This document shows positions 53,701 through 64,000 of a DNA stretch of 64,000 nucleotides, in pieces. The notes under the pieces were generated by a model that saw only the letters and a program-made list of their open reading frames with translations, was not told the DNA's origin and made no database searches. Numbering within the stretch: the first letter of the stretch is position 1; every line of letters starts with the position of its first letter. The position numbers and the translations under genes are program-made. This DNA is from Fasciola hepatica (taxonomy: Eukaryota > Platyhelminthes > Trematoda > Plagiorchiida > Fasciolidae): contig CANUEZ040000204.1 in assembly GCA_948099385.1 (NCBI GenBank), forward strand, positions 2,108,001-2,172,000. The letters run 5' to 3'.

Positions 53701-55369
53701 TTATGAACAATCCACACAGATTGCTCATACAATGCAATCGAGCAGTAGCCGAGTAGATTTATATAATATGATTCTCCATGCAGCCTACAAACTGAACTGA
53801 ACATTGGAAATTATGGAAGCACTGTACAGCTGTTTGATCCGCTAAGGGAATCATGAGCATTGCACATGGACAGAGCCCACTCGGAGACACGAACAAGGGT
53901 TGGGGTGAACGAATGTCAGTCGAACACCCAAACCACAAGGCTATCCCATATGGGTCTCAACGCTTTGTTCAACATATACACTACATGATATAGCACAATC
54001 ACCAAATCGCCTTCGGCTTTCGCTTTCGCTTTGAACGGTAACAACCAAATTCTCGCACACCGATCCAATCCTATGTTCCATCACTTCTCTATTTATGGGC
54101 CTAAGTAAAACCAATGCATTCCCTTATGAACAATCCACACAGATTGCTCATACAATGCAATAGAGCAGTAGCAGAGTAGATTTGTATAATATGATTCTCC
54201 ATGCAGCTTGACCACGGAACTGACCTTTGAAAATTATGGAAGCACTGTACAGCTGTTTGATCCGCTAAGGGAATCATGAGCATTGCACATGGACAGAGCC
54301 CACTCGGAGACACGAACAAGGGTTGGGGTGAACGAATGTCAGTCGAACACCCAAACCACAAGGCTATCCCATATGGGTCTCAACGCTTTGTTCAACATAT
54401 ACACTACATGATATAGCACAATCCCCAAATTGGCTTCGGCTTTCGCTTTCGCTTTGAACGGTAACAACCAAATTCTCGCACACCGATCCAATCCTATGTT
54501 CCATCACTTCTCTATTTATGGGCCTAAGAAAAACCAAGGCATTCCCTTATGAACAATCCACACAGATTGCTCATACAATGCAATAGAGCAGTAGCAGAGT
54601 AGATTTATATAATATGATTCTCCATGCAGCTTGAACACTGAACTGAACATTGGAAATTATGGAAGCACTGTACAGCTGTTTGATCCGCTAAGGGAATCAT
54701 GAGCATTGCACATGGACAGAGCCCACTCGGAGACACGAACAAGGGTTGGGGTGAACGAATGTTAGTCGAACACCCAAACCACAAGGCTATCCGATATGGG
54801 TCTCAACGCTTTGTTCAACATACACACTACTTGGTATAGCACAATCCCCAAATTGGCTTCGGCTTTCGCTTTCGCTTTGAACGGTAACAACCAAATTCTC
54901 GCACACCGATCCAATCCTATGTTCCATCACTTCTCTATTTATGGGCCTAAGTAAAACCAATGCATTCTTTTATGAAAAATCCACACAGATTGGTCATACA
55001 ATGCAATAGAGCAGTAGCAGAGTATATTTGTATAATATGATTCTCCATGCAGTATGACCTCGGTAGTGACCATTGAAAATGATGGAAGCACTGTACAGCT
55101 GTTTGATCCGCTAAGGGAATCATGAGCGTTGCACATGGACAGAGCCCACTCGGAGACACGAACAAGGGTTGGGGTGAACGAATGTCAGTCGAACACCCAA
55201 ATCACAAGGCTATCCCATATGGGTCTCAACGCTTTGTTCAACATATACACTACATGATATAGCACAATCCCCAAATTGGCTTCGGCTTTCGCTTTCGCTT
55301 TGAACGGTAACAACCAAATTCTCGCACACCGATCCAATCTTATGTTCCATCACTTCTCCATTTATGGGC
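47755..55369 (+). repeat. Diverse monomers with partial 1692-bp spacing
   Basis: Copies at 47755 and 49447 share CAGTACATGTTATAGC and GGCTTTTGC. Copies at 48178 and 49870 share GATATTGCACAATCC, GCTTCCGC, TTTGGACGG and CACCAATCC. Both pairs are four monomers apart, so the tetramer period continues in part. After about 50.3 kb I see no regular period. Variants are mixed: GACCACGGAACTG, AAAAAACTGAAC, CTTGGTATAGC, GATTCACC. The copy at 53678 has AGCCTACAAACTG and ATTTATATAATATG. Confidence 0.7.
52408..52831 (+). repeat. 424-bp monomer, extra A in an A run
   Basis: The A run at 52537-52541 is five bases instead of four, as in the copy at 27026. The rest differs from that copy: GATTCACC, TAGATGTGTATAATATG and CTAAGAGAATGATGAG. 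The gain either arose twice or is a homopolymer error. Confidence 0.7.
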
Positions 55370-56638
55370 CTAAGTAAAACCAATGCATTCCCTTATGAAC
55401 AATCCACACAGATTGCTCATACAATGCAATAGAGCAGTAGCAGAGTAGATTTGTATAATATGATTCTCCATGCAGCTTGAACACTGAACTGAACATTGGA
55501 AATTATGGAAGCACTGTACAGCTGTTTGATCCGCTAAGGGAATCATGAGCATTGCACATGGACAGAGCCCACTCGGAGACACGAACAAGGGTTGGGGTGA
55601 ACGAATGTCAGTCGAACACCCAAATCACAAGGCTATCCCATATGGGTCTCAACGCTTTGATCAACATATACAATACATGATATAGCACAATCCCCAAATC
55701 GCCTTCGGCTTTCGCTTTAGCTTTGAACGGTAACAACCAAATTCTCGCACACCGATCCAATCTTATGTTCCATCACTTCTCTATTTATGGGCCTAAGTAA
55801 AACCAATGCATTCCCTTATGAGCAATCCACACAGATTGCTCATACAATGCAATAGAGCAGTAGCAGAGTAGATTTGTATAATATGATTCTCCATGCAGCT
55901 TGAACACTGAACTGAACATTGGAAATTATGGAAGCACTGTACAGCTGTTTGATCCGCTAAGGGAATCATGAGCATTGCACATGGACAGAGCCCACTCGGA
56001 GACACGAACAAGGGTTGGGGTGAACGAATGTCAGTCGAACACCCAAATCACAAGGCTATCCCATATGGGTCTCAACGCTTTGATCAACATATACAATACA
56101 TGATATAGCACAATCCCCAAATCGCCTTCGGCTTTCGCTTTAGCTTTGAACGGTAACAACCAAATTCTCGCACACCGATCCAATCTTATGTTCCATCACT
56201 TCTCTATTTATGGGCCTAAGTAAAACCAATGCATTCCCTTATGAGCAATCCACACAGATTGCTCATACAATGCAATAGAGCAGTAGCAGAGTAGATTTGT
56301 ATAATATGATTCTCCATGCAGCTTGAACACTGAACTGAACATTGGAAATTATGGAAGCACTGTACAGCTGTTTGATCCGCTAAGGGAATCATGAGCATTG
56401 CACATGGACAGAGCCCACTCGGAGACACGAACAAGGGTTGGGGTGAACGAATGTCAGTCGAACACCCAAATCACAAGGCTATCCCATATGGGTCTCAACG
56501 CTTTGATCAACATATACAATACATGATATAGCACAATCCCCAAATCGCCTTCGGCTTTCGCTTTCGCTTTGAACGGTAACAACCAAATTCTCGCACACCG
56601 ATCCAATCCTATGTTCCATCACTTCTCTATTTATGGGC
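55370..56638 (+). repeat. Three consecutive near-identical monomers
   Basis: The copy at 55793 differs from that at 55370 by one base (GAGCAATCC/GAACAATCC). The copy at 56216 differs from 55793 by two (CGCTTTCGC/CGCTTTAGC and CAATCCTATG/CAATCTTATG). All share GAACATTGGAAATT, TTTGATCAACATATACAATAC and the CCCATATGGG palindrome. The first two carry TTTAGCTTTGAACGG, which breaks the CENP-B-like TTCG. This is local single-monomer amplification rather than a multi-monomer unit. Confidence 0.9.
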
Positions 56639-59176
56639 CTAAGTAAAACCAATGCATTCCCTTATGAGCAATCCACACAGATTGCTCATACAATGCAATA
56701 GAGCAGTAGCAGAGTAGATTTGTATAATATGATTCTCCATGCAGCTTGAACACTGAACTGACCATTGAAAATGATGGAAGCACTGTACAGCTGTTTGATC
56801 CGCTAAGGGAATCATGAGCATTGCACATGGACAGAGCCCACTCGGAGACACGAACGAGGGTTGGGGTGAACGAATGTCAGTCGAACACCCAAACCACAAG
56901 GCTATCCCATATGGGTCTCAACGCTTTGATCAACATATACACTAATTGGTATAGCACAATCCCCAAATCGCCTTCGGCTTTCGCTTTCGCTTTGAACGGT
57001 AACAACCAAATTCTCGCACACCGATCCAATCCTATGTTCCATCACTTCTCTATTTATGGGCCTAAGTAAAACCAATGCATTCCATTATGAAAAATCCACA
57101 CAGATTGCTCATACAATGCAATAGAGCAGTAGCAGAGTAGATTTGTATAATATGATTCACCATGCAGCTTGAACACTGAACTGACCATTGGAAATCATGG
57201 AAGCACTGTACAGCTGTTTGATCCGCTAAGGGAATCATGAGCGTTGCACATGGACAGAGCCCACTCGGAGACACGAACAAGGGTTGGGGTGAACGAATGT
57301 CAGTCGAACACCCAAATCACAAGGCTATCCGATATGGGTCTCAACGCTTTGTTCAACATATACACTACTTGGTATAGCACAATCCCCAAATCGCCTTCGG
57401 CTTTCGCTTTCGCTTTGAACGGTAACAACCAAATTCTCGCACACCGATCCAATCCTATGTTCCATCACTTCTCTATTTATGGGCCTAAGTAAAACCAAGG
57501 CATTCCCTTATGAAAAATCCACACAGATTGCTCATACAATGCAATAGAGCAGTAGCAGAGTAGATTTGTATAATATGATTCTCCATGCAGCTTGACCACG
57601 GTAGTGACCATTGAAAATTATGGAAGCACTGTACAGCTGTTTGATCCGCTAAGGGAATCATGAGCGTTGCACCTGGACAGAGCCCACTCGGAGACACGAA
57701 CAAGGGTTGGGGTGAACGAATGTCAGTCGAACACCCAAATCACAAGGCTATCCCATATGGATCTCAACGCTTTGTTCAACATATACACTACTTGATATAG
57801 CACAATCCCCAAATCGCCTTCGGCTTTCGCTTTCGCTTTGGACGGTAACAACCAAATTCTCGCACACTGATCCAATCCTATGTTCCATCACTTCTCTATT
57901 TATGGGCCTAAGTAAAAACAATGCATTCCCTTATGAACAATCCGCACAGATTGCTCATACAATGCAATAGAGCAGTAGCAGAGTAGATTTGTATAATATG
58001 ATTCTCCATGCAGCTTGAACACTGAACTGACCATTGAAAATTATGGAAGCACTGTACAGCTGTTTGATCCGCTAAGGGAATCATGAGCATTGCACATGGA
58101 CAGAGCCCACTCGGAGACACGAACGAGGGTTGGGGTGAACGAATGTCAGTCGAACACCCAAACCACAAGGCTATCCCATATGGGTCTCAACGCTTTGATC
58201 AACATATACACTACTTGGTATAGCACAATCCCCAAATCGCCTTCGGCTTTCGCTTTCGCTTTGAACGGTAACAACCAAATTCTCGCACACCGATCCAATC
58301 CTATGTTCCATCACTTCTCTATTTATGGGCCTAAGTAAAACCAATGCATTCCATTATGAAAAATCCACACAGATTGCTCATACAATGCAATAGAGCAGTA
58401 GCAGAGTAGATTTGTATAATATGATTCTCCATGCAGCTTGAACACTGAACTGACCATTGAAAATTATGGAAGCACTGTACAGCTGTTTGATCCGCTAAGG
58501 GAATCATGAGCGTTGCACATGGACAGAGCCCACTCGGAGACACGAACAAGGGTTGGGGTGAACGAATGTCAGTCGAACACCCAAATCACAAGGCTATCCG
58601 ATATGGGTCTCAACGCTTTGTTCAACATATACACTACTTGGTATAGCACAATCCCCAAATCGCCTTCGGCTTTCGCTTTCGCTTTGAACGGTAACAACCA
58701 AATTCTCGCACACCGATCCAATCCTATGTTCCATCACTTCTCTATTTATGGGCCTAAGTAAAACCAATGCATTCCATTATGAAAAATCCACACAGATTGC
58801 TCATACAATGCAATAGAGCAGTAGCAGAGTAGATTTGTATAATATGATTCTCCATGCAGCTTGACCACGGTAGTGACCATTGAAAATTATGGAAGCACTG
58901 TACAGCTGTTTGATCCGCTAAGGGAATCATGAGCGTTGCACATGGACAGAGCCCACTCGGAGACACGAACAAGGGTTGGGGTGAACGAATGTCAGTCGAA
59001 CACCCAAATCACAAGGCTATCCGATATGGGTCTCAACGCTTTGTTCAACATATACACTACATGATATAGCACAATCCCCAAATTGGCTTCGGCTTTCGCT
59101 TTCGCTTTGGACGGTAACAACCAAATTCTCGCACACTGATCCAATCCTATGTTCCATCACTTCTCTATTTATGGGC
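56639..59176 (+). repeat. Trimeric higher-order repeat, two copies of 1269 bp
   Basis: Copies at 56639 and 57908 share GAACGAGGGTTGG and a right half with TTTGATCAAC and TTGGTATAGC. Copies at 57062 and 58331 share ATTCCATTATGAAAAATCC and GAGCGTTGC. Copies at 57485 and 58754 share GACCACGGTAGTGACC, TTTGGACGG and CACTGATCC. The pattern begins a third round at 59177 (AAGTAAAAACAATGC with CAATCCGCAC, also seen at 57908) but breaks off within that monomer. Confidence 0.85.
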
Positions 59177-60868
59177 CTAAGTAAAAACAATGCATTCCCT
59201 TATGAACAATCCGCACAGATTGCTCATACAATGCAATAGAGCAGTAGCAGAGTAGATTTGTATAATATGATTCTACACTCAGCTTGACCACGGAACTGAC
59301 CATTGAAAATTATGGAATCACTGTACAGCTGTTTGATCCGCTAAGGGAATCATGAGCATTGCACATGGACAGAGCCCACTCGGAGACACGAACAAGGGTT
59401 GGGGTGAACGAATGTCAGTCGAACACCCAAACCACAAGGCTATCCCATATGGGTCTCAACGCTTTGTTCAACATATACACTACATGATATAGCTCAATCC
59501 CCAAATTGGCTTCGGCTTTCGCTTTCGCTTTGAACGGTAACAACCAAATTCTCGCACACCGATCCAATCCTATGTTCCATCACTTCTCTATTTATGGGCC
59601 TAAGAAAAACCAAGGCATTCCCTTATGAAAAATCCACTCAGATTGCTCATACAATGCAATAGAGCAGTAGCAGAGTAGATTTGTATAATATGATTCTCCA
59701 TGCAGCTTGACCACGGAACTGACCATTGAAAATTATGGAAGCACTGTACAGCTGTTTGATCCGCTAAGAGAATCATGAGCATTGCACATGGACAGAGCCC
59801 ACTCGGAGACACGAACAAGGGTTGGGGTGAACGAATGTCAGTCGAACACCCAAACCACAAGGCTATCCCATATGGGTCTCAACGCTTTGTTCAACATATA
59901 CACTACATGATATAGCACAATCCCCAAATTGGCTTCGGCTTTCGCTTTCGCTTTGAACGGTAACAACCAAATTCTCGCACACCGATCCAATCCTATGTTC
60001 CATCACTTCTCTATTTATGGGCCTAAGAAAAACCAAGGCATTCCCTTATGAACAATCCACACAGATTGCTCATATAATGCAATAGAGCAGTAGCAGGGTA
60101 GATTTGTATATTATTATTCTCCATGCAGCTTGAACACTGAACTGAACATTGGAAATTATGGAAGCACTGTACAGCTGTTTGATCCGCTAAGGGAATCATG
60201 AGCAATGCACATGGACAGAGCCCACTCGGAGACACGAACGAGGGTTGGGGTGAACGAATTTCAGTCGAACACCCAAACCACAAGGCTGTCCGATATGGGT
60301 CACAACGCTTTGTTCAACATATACACTACTTGGTATAGCATAATCCCCAAATTGGCTTCGGCTTTCGCTTTCGCTTTGAACGGTAACAACCAAATTCTCG
60401 CACACCGATCCAATCCTATGTTCCATCACTTCTCTATTTATGGGCCTAAGTAAAACCAATGCATTCCCTTATGAACAATCCACACAGATTGCTCATACAA
60501 TGCAATAGAGCAGTAGCAGAGTAGATTTGTATAATATGATTCTCCATGCAGTATGACCACGGTAGTGACCATTGAAAATTATGGAAGCACTGTACAGCTG
60601 TTTGATCCGCTAAGGGAATCATGAGCGTTGCACATGGACAGAGCCCACTCGGAGACACGAACAAGGGTTGGGGTGAACGAATGTCAGTCGAACACCCAAA
60701 TCACAAGGCTATCCGATATGGATCTCAACGCTTTGTTCAACATATACACTACTTGATATAGCACAATCCCCAAATCGCCTTCGGCTTTCGCTTTCGCTTT
60801 GGACGGTAACAACCAAATTCTCGCACACTGATCCAATCCTTTGTTCCATCACTTCTCTATTTATGGGC

Positions 60869-61290
60869 CTAAGAAAAACCAAGGCATTCCCTTATGAACA
60901 ATCCACACAGATTGCTCATACAATGCAATAGAGCAGTAGCAGAGTAGATTTGTATAATATGATTCTCCATGCAGCTTGAACACTGAACTGACCATTGAAA
61001 ATTATGGAATCACTGTACAGCTGTTTGATCCGCTAATGGAATCATGAGCGTTGCACATGGACAGAGCCCACTCGGAGACACGAACAAGGGTTGGGTGAAC
61101 GAATTTCAGTCGAAAACCCAAATCACAAGGCTATCCCATATGGGTCTGAACGCTTTGTTCAACATATACACTACATGATATAGCACAATCCCCAAATCGC
61201 CTTCGGCTTTCGCTTTCGCTTTGAACGGTAACAACCAAATTCTCGCACACCGATCCAATCTTATGTTCCATCACTTCTCTATTCTTGGGC
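60869..61290 (+). repeat. 422-bp monomer, one G missing
   Basis: The G-rich GGTTGGGGTG reads GGTTGGGTG (G run 61093-61095). It also has GAATTTCAGTCGAAAACCC and ATTCTTGGGCC in place of ATTTATGGGCC. It is the only short monomer in the window. Homopolymer shortening could be a sequencing error. Confidence 0.75.
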
Positions 61291-62136
61291 CTAAGTAAAA
61301 CCAATGCATTCCCTTATGAACAATCCACACAGATTACTCATACAATGCAATAGAGCAGTAGCAGAGTAGATTTGTATAATATGATTCTCCATGCAGCTTA
61401 AAAACTGAACTGAACATTGGAAATTATGGAAGCACTGTACAGCTGTTTGATCCGCTAAGGGAATCATGAGCGTTGCACATGGACAGAGCCCACTCGGAGA
61501 CACGAACAAGGGTTGGGGTGAACGAATGTCAGTCGAACACCCAAACCACAAGGCTATCCGATATGGGTCTGAACGCTTTGTTAAACATATACACTACTTG
61601 ATATAGCACAATCCCCAAATCGCCTTCGGCTTTCGATTTCGCTTTGAACGGTAACAACCAAATTCTCGCACACCGATCCAATCCTATGTTCCATCACTTC
61701 TCTATTTATGGGCCTAAGTAAAACCAAGGCATTCCATTATGAAAAATCCACACAGATTGCTCATACAATGCAATAGAGCAGTAGCAGAGTAGATTTGTAT
61801 AATATGATTCTCCATGCAGCTTGACCACGGTAGTGACCATTGAAAATTATGGAAGTACTGTACAGCTGTTTGATCCGCTAAGGGAATCATGAGCATTGCA
61901 CATGGACAGAGCCCACTCGGAGACACGAACAAGGGTTGGGGTGAACGAATGTCAGTCGAACACCCAAATCACAAGGCTATCCGATATGGATCACAAAGCT
62001 TCGTTCAACATATACACTACGTGATTTAGCACAATCCCCAAATTGGCTTCGGCTTTCGCTTTCGCTTTGAACGGTAACAACCAAATTCTCGCACACTGAT
62101 CCAATCCTATGTTCCATCACTTCTCTATTTATGGGC

Positions 62137-62560
62137 CTAAGTAAAACCAAGGCATTCCCTTATGAACAATCCACACAGATTGCTCATACAATGCAATAGA
62201 GCAGTAGCAGAGTACATTTGTAAAAATATGATTCTCCATGCAGCTTGACCACTGTAGTGACCATTGAAAATTATGAAAGCACTGTACAGCTGTTTGATCC
62301 GCTAAGGGAATCATGAGCGTTGCACATGGACAGAGCCCACTCGGAGACACGAACAAGGGTTGGGGTGAACGAATGTCAGTCGAACACCCAAACCACAAGG
62401 CTATCCGATATGGGTCTCAACGCTTTGTTCAACATATACACTACATGATATAGCACAATCCTGAAATCGCCTTCGGCTTTCGCTTTCGCTTTGAACGGTA
62501 ACAACCAAATTCTCGCACACCGATCCAATCCTATGTTCCATCACTTCTCTATTTATGGGC
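62137..62560 (+). repeat. 424-bp monomer, altered A/T-rich element
   Basis: TTTGTATAATATG becomes TTTGTAAAAATATG at about 62217-62230, one base longer. It also has GAGTACATTTG, GACCACTGTAGTGACC and ATTATGAAAGC. The change lies in the A/T-rich element at offsets 81-92, which is otherwise well conserved. Confidence 0.85.
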
Positions 62561-63829
62561 CTAAGAAAAACCAAGGCATTCCCTTATGAACAATCCACAC
62601 AGATTGCTCATACAATGCAATGGAGCAGTAGCAGAGTCGATTTGTATAATATGATTCTCCATGCAGCTTGAACACTGAACTGACCATTGAAAATTATGGA
62701 AGCACTGTACAGCTGTTTGATCCGCTAAGGGAATCATGAGCGTTGCACATGGACAGAGCCCACTCGGAGACACGAACAAGGGTTGGGGTGAACGAATGTC
62801 AGTCGAACACCCAAATCACAAGGCTATCCGATATGGGTCTCAACGCTTTGTTCAACATATACACTACTTGGTATAGCACAATCCCCAAATTGGCTTCGGC
62901 TTTCGCTTTCGCTTTGAACGGTAACAACCAAATTCTCGCACACCGATCCAATCTTATGTTCCATCACTTCTCTATTTATGGGCCTAAGTAAAACCAATGC
63001 ATTCCATTATGAAAAATCCACACAGATTGCTCATACAATGCAATAGAGCAGTAGCAGAGTAGATTTGTATAATATGATTCTCCATGCAGCTTGAACACTA
63101 AACTGACCATTGAAAATCATGGAAGCACTGTACAGCTGTTTGATCCGCTAAGGGAATCATGAGCGTTGCACATGGACAGAGCCCACTCGGAAACACGAAC
63201 AAGGGTTGGGGTGAACGAATGTCAGTCGAACACCCAAATCACAAGGCTATCCGATATGGGTCTCAACGCTTTGTTCAACATATACACTACTTGATATAGC
63301 ACAATCCCCAAATTGGCTTCGGCTTTCGCTTTCGCTTTGAACGGTAACAACCAAATTCTCGCACACTGATCCAATCCTATGTTCCATCACTTCTCTATTT
63401 ATGGGCCTAAGTAAAACCAAGGCATTCCCTTATGAACAATCCACACAGATTGCTCATACAATGCAATAGAGCAGTAGCAGAGTAGATTTGTATAATATGA
63501 TTCTCCATGAAGCTTGACCACGGTAGTGACCATTGAAAATTATGGAAGCACTGTACAGCTGTTTGATCCGCTAAGGGAATCATGAGCAATGCACATGGAC
63601 AGAGCCCACTCGGAGACACGAACGAGGGTTGGGGTGAACGAATGTCAGTCGAACACCCAAACCACAAGGCTATCCCATATGGGTCACAACGCTTTGTTCA
63701 ACATATACACTACTTGGTATAGCACAATCCCCAAATTGGCTTCGGCTTTCGCTTTCGCTTTGAACGGTAACAACCAAATTCTCGCACACCGATCCAATCC
63801 TATGTTCCATCACTTCTCTATTTATGGGC

Positions 63830-64000
63830 CTAAGTAAAACCAATGCATTCCTTTATGAAAAATCCACACAGATTGCTCATACAATGCAATAGAGCAGTAG
63901 CAGAGTAGATTTGTATAATATGATTCTCCATGCAGCTTGAACACTAAACTGACCATTGAAAATTATGGAAGCACTGTACAGCTGTTTGATCCGCTAAGGG
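63830..64000 (+). repeat. Partial satellite monomer, right window edge
   Basis: This is the left 171 bp of a monomer (offsets 1-171), cut by the window boundary. It has TTCCTTTATGAAAAATCC and GAACACTAAACTG. The latter is shared with the copy at 62984 two monomers upstream. The array continues beyond the window. Confidence 0.95.

Larger units (their letters stand above)
59177..63829 (+). repeat. Right-end monomers without a regular period
   Basis: Eleven complete copies mix the variants seen from 45 kb onward: GACCACGG(T/A)A(G/C)TG, AAAAACTGAAC, CTTGGTATAGC, ATTCCATTATGAAAAATCC and GGTCACAACG. Copies at 60023 and 63407 share GAGCAATGCAC, GAACGAGGG and GGTCACAACG, eight monomers apart. The copy at 59177 has private TTCTACACTCAGC. 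The 422-bp and one 424-bp copy fall in this stretch. No non-satellite sequence is seen. Confidence 0.75.
1..64000 (+). repeat. 423-bp tandem satellite array (entire window)
   Basis: The same sequence recurs every 423 bp from the first base to the last, always in the same orientation. There are 150 complete copies and two partial ones. A hand count on the consensus gives about 185 G+C of 423 (44%) and 13 CpG. Only eight complete copies depart from 423 bp. No unique sequence, mobile element insertion, inversion or second repeat family interrupts the array. Arrays of this purity and length are typical of centromeric, pericentromeric or subtelomeric heterochromatin in eukaryotes, but the location here is inference. 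I do not recognise the family. The window contains neither array edge. Confidence 0.99.

Noticed and set aside
363..56828. Minus-strand ATG-initiated frames of about 65 codons (MCNAHDSLSG...)
   Set aside because: They have a true ATG but exist only where GAAAATGATGG (or a one-base insertion) replaces GAAAATTATGG and opens the frame. They are scattered and lie antisense within the repeat, so by-products.
967..60459. Minus-strand frames of about 87 codons (MVLLRPINREV...) spanning monomer junctions
   Set aside because: They also start at TTG and are open only in copies where single substitutions happen to remove stops. They overlap the other minus-strand frame throughout.
371..63667. Minus-strand frames of 72-86 codons ending in ...CLGFT or ...CIGFT, present in most copies
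   Set aside because: They start at TTG rather than ATG and end at a TAG inside the CTAAGTAAAACC box of each monomer. They overlap other equally open frames and are broken by indels in several copies. They repeat because the DNA repeats. I see no signal peptide, known domain or codon-type conservation.
1..64000. CRISPR array, because of the regular repeats
   Set aside because: There are no unique spacers. The whole 423 bp is repeated, far outside CRISPR repeat size, and no cas genes are present.
1..64000. Ribosomal DNA intergenic spacer subrepeats
   Set aside because: No rRNA gene sequence, promoter or terminator occurs in 64 kb, and spacer subrepeat runs are normally far shorter.
1..64000. 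Tandem transposon or LTR/helitron-derived repeats
   Set aside because: I see no terminal inverted repeats, LTRs, target-site duplications or transposase/reverse-transcriptase motifs within or between monomers. An ancient origin from such an element cannot be excluded.

Overview
The whole 64 kb window is one uninterrupted tandem satellite array. I find no protein-coding gene, tRNA, rRNA, transposon, CRISPR array or unique spacer in it. The monomer is 423 bp and every copy lies head-to-tail in the same orientation. With the monomer start set at the CTAAGTAAAACC box, the window holds 150 complete copies (371-63829), a 370-bp right part of a copy at the left edge and a 171-bp left part of a copy at the right edge. 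The array therefore runs past both ends. A hand-built consensus is about 44% GC. Copies mostly differ from it by a few to about 20 substitutions, roughly 95-99% identity by eye.

Monomer starts can be rebuilt as follows: 371 + 423k up to 6716; 7141 + 423k up to 10525; 10950 + 423k up to 13488; 13913 + 423k up to 27026; 27450 + 423k up to 42255; 42679 + 423k up to 52408; 52832 + 423k up to 60869; 61291 + 423k up to 62137; then 62561, 62984, 63407 and 63830. The breaks come from only eight odd-length copies: three of 425 bp, four of 424 bp and one of 422 bp.

On top of the monomer lies a patchwork of higher-order repeats (HORs) whose unit size changes along the array. There is a 6-monomer unit near 0.8-5.9 kb, followed by a scrambled version to 10.5 kb. 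Dimers lie at 16.5-18.1, 22.8-24.5 and 24.9-26.6 kb, and trimers at 18.1-21.9, 40.1-42.7 and 56.6-59.2 kb. A two-type alternation spans 30.0-33.8 kb. A tetramer duplication that I read as identical lies at 34.4-37.9 kb, and a second tetramer pair with swapped halves lies at 44.4-47.8 kb. This is the expected signature of unequal crossing-over plus gene conversion in a large satellite.

A long, pure, homogenised array with HORs suggests constitutive heterochromatin of a eukaryotic chromosome (centromeric, pericentromeric or subtelomeric) from a long-read assembly. I do not recognise the family and cannot name the organism. The most notable signals are the abrupt HOR switches, the identical duplication, the recombinant half-monomers, one highly conserved block carrying a weak CENP-B-box-like motif, and a CpG-free first third of the monomer. 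Short open frames occur in most copies on both strands. They are by-products of the repeat: most begin at TTG, all are closed by stops within each monomer, and they overlap one another.
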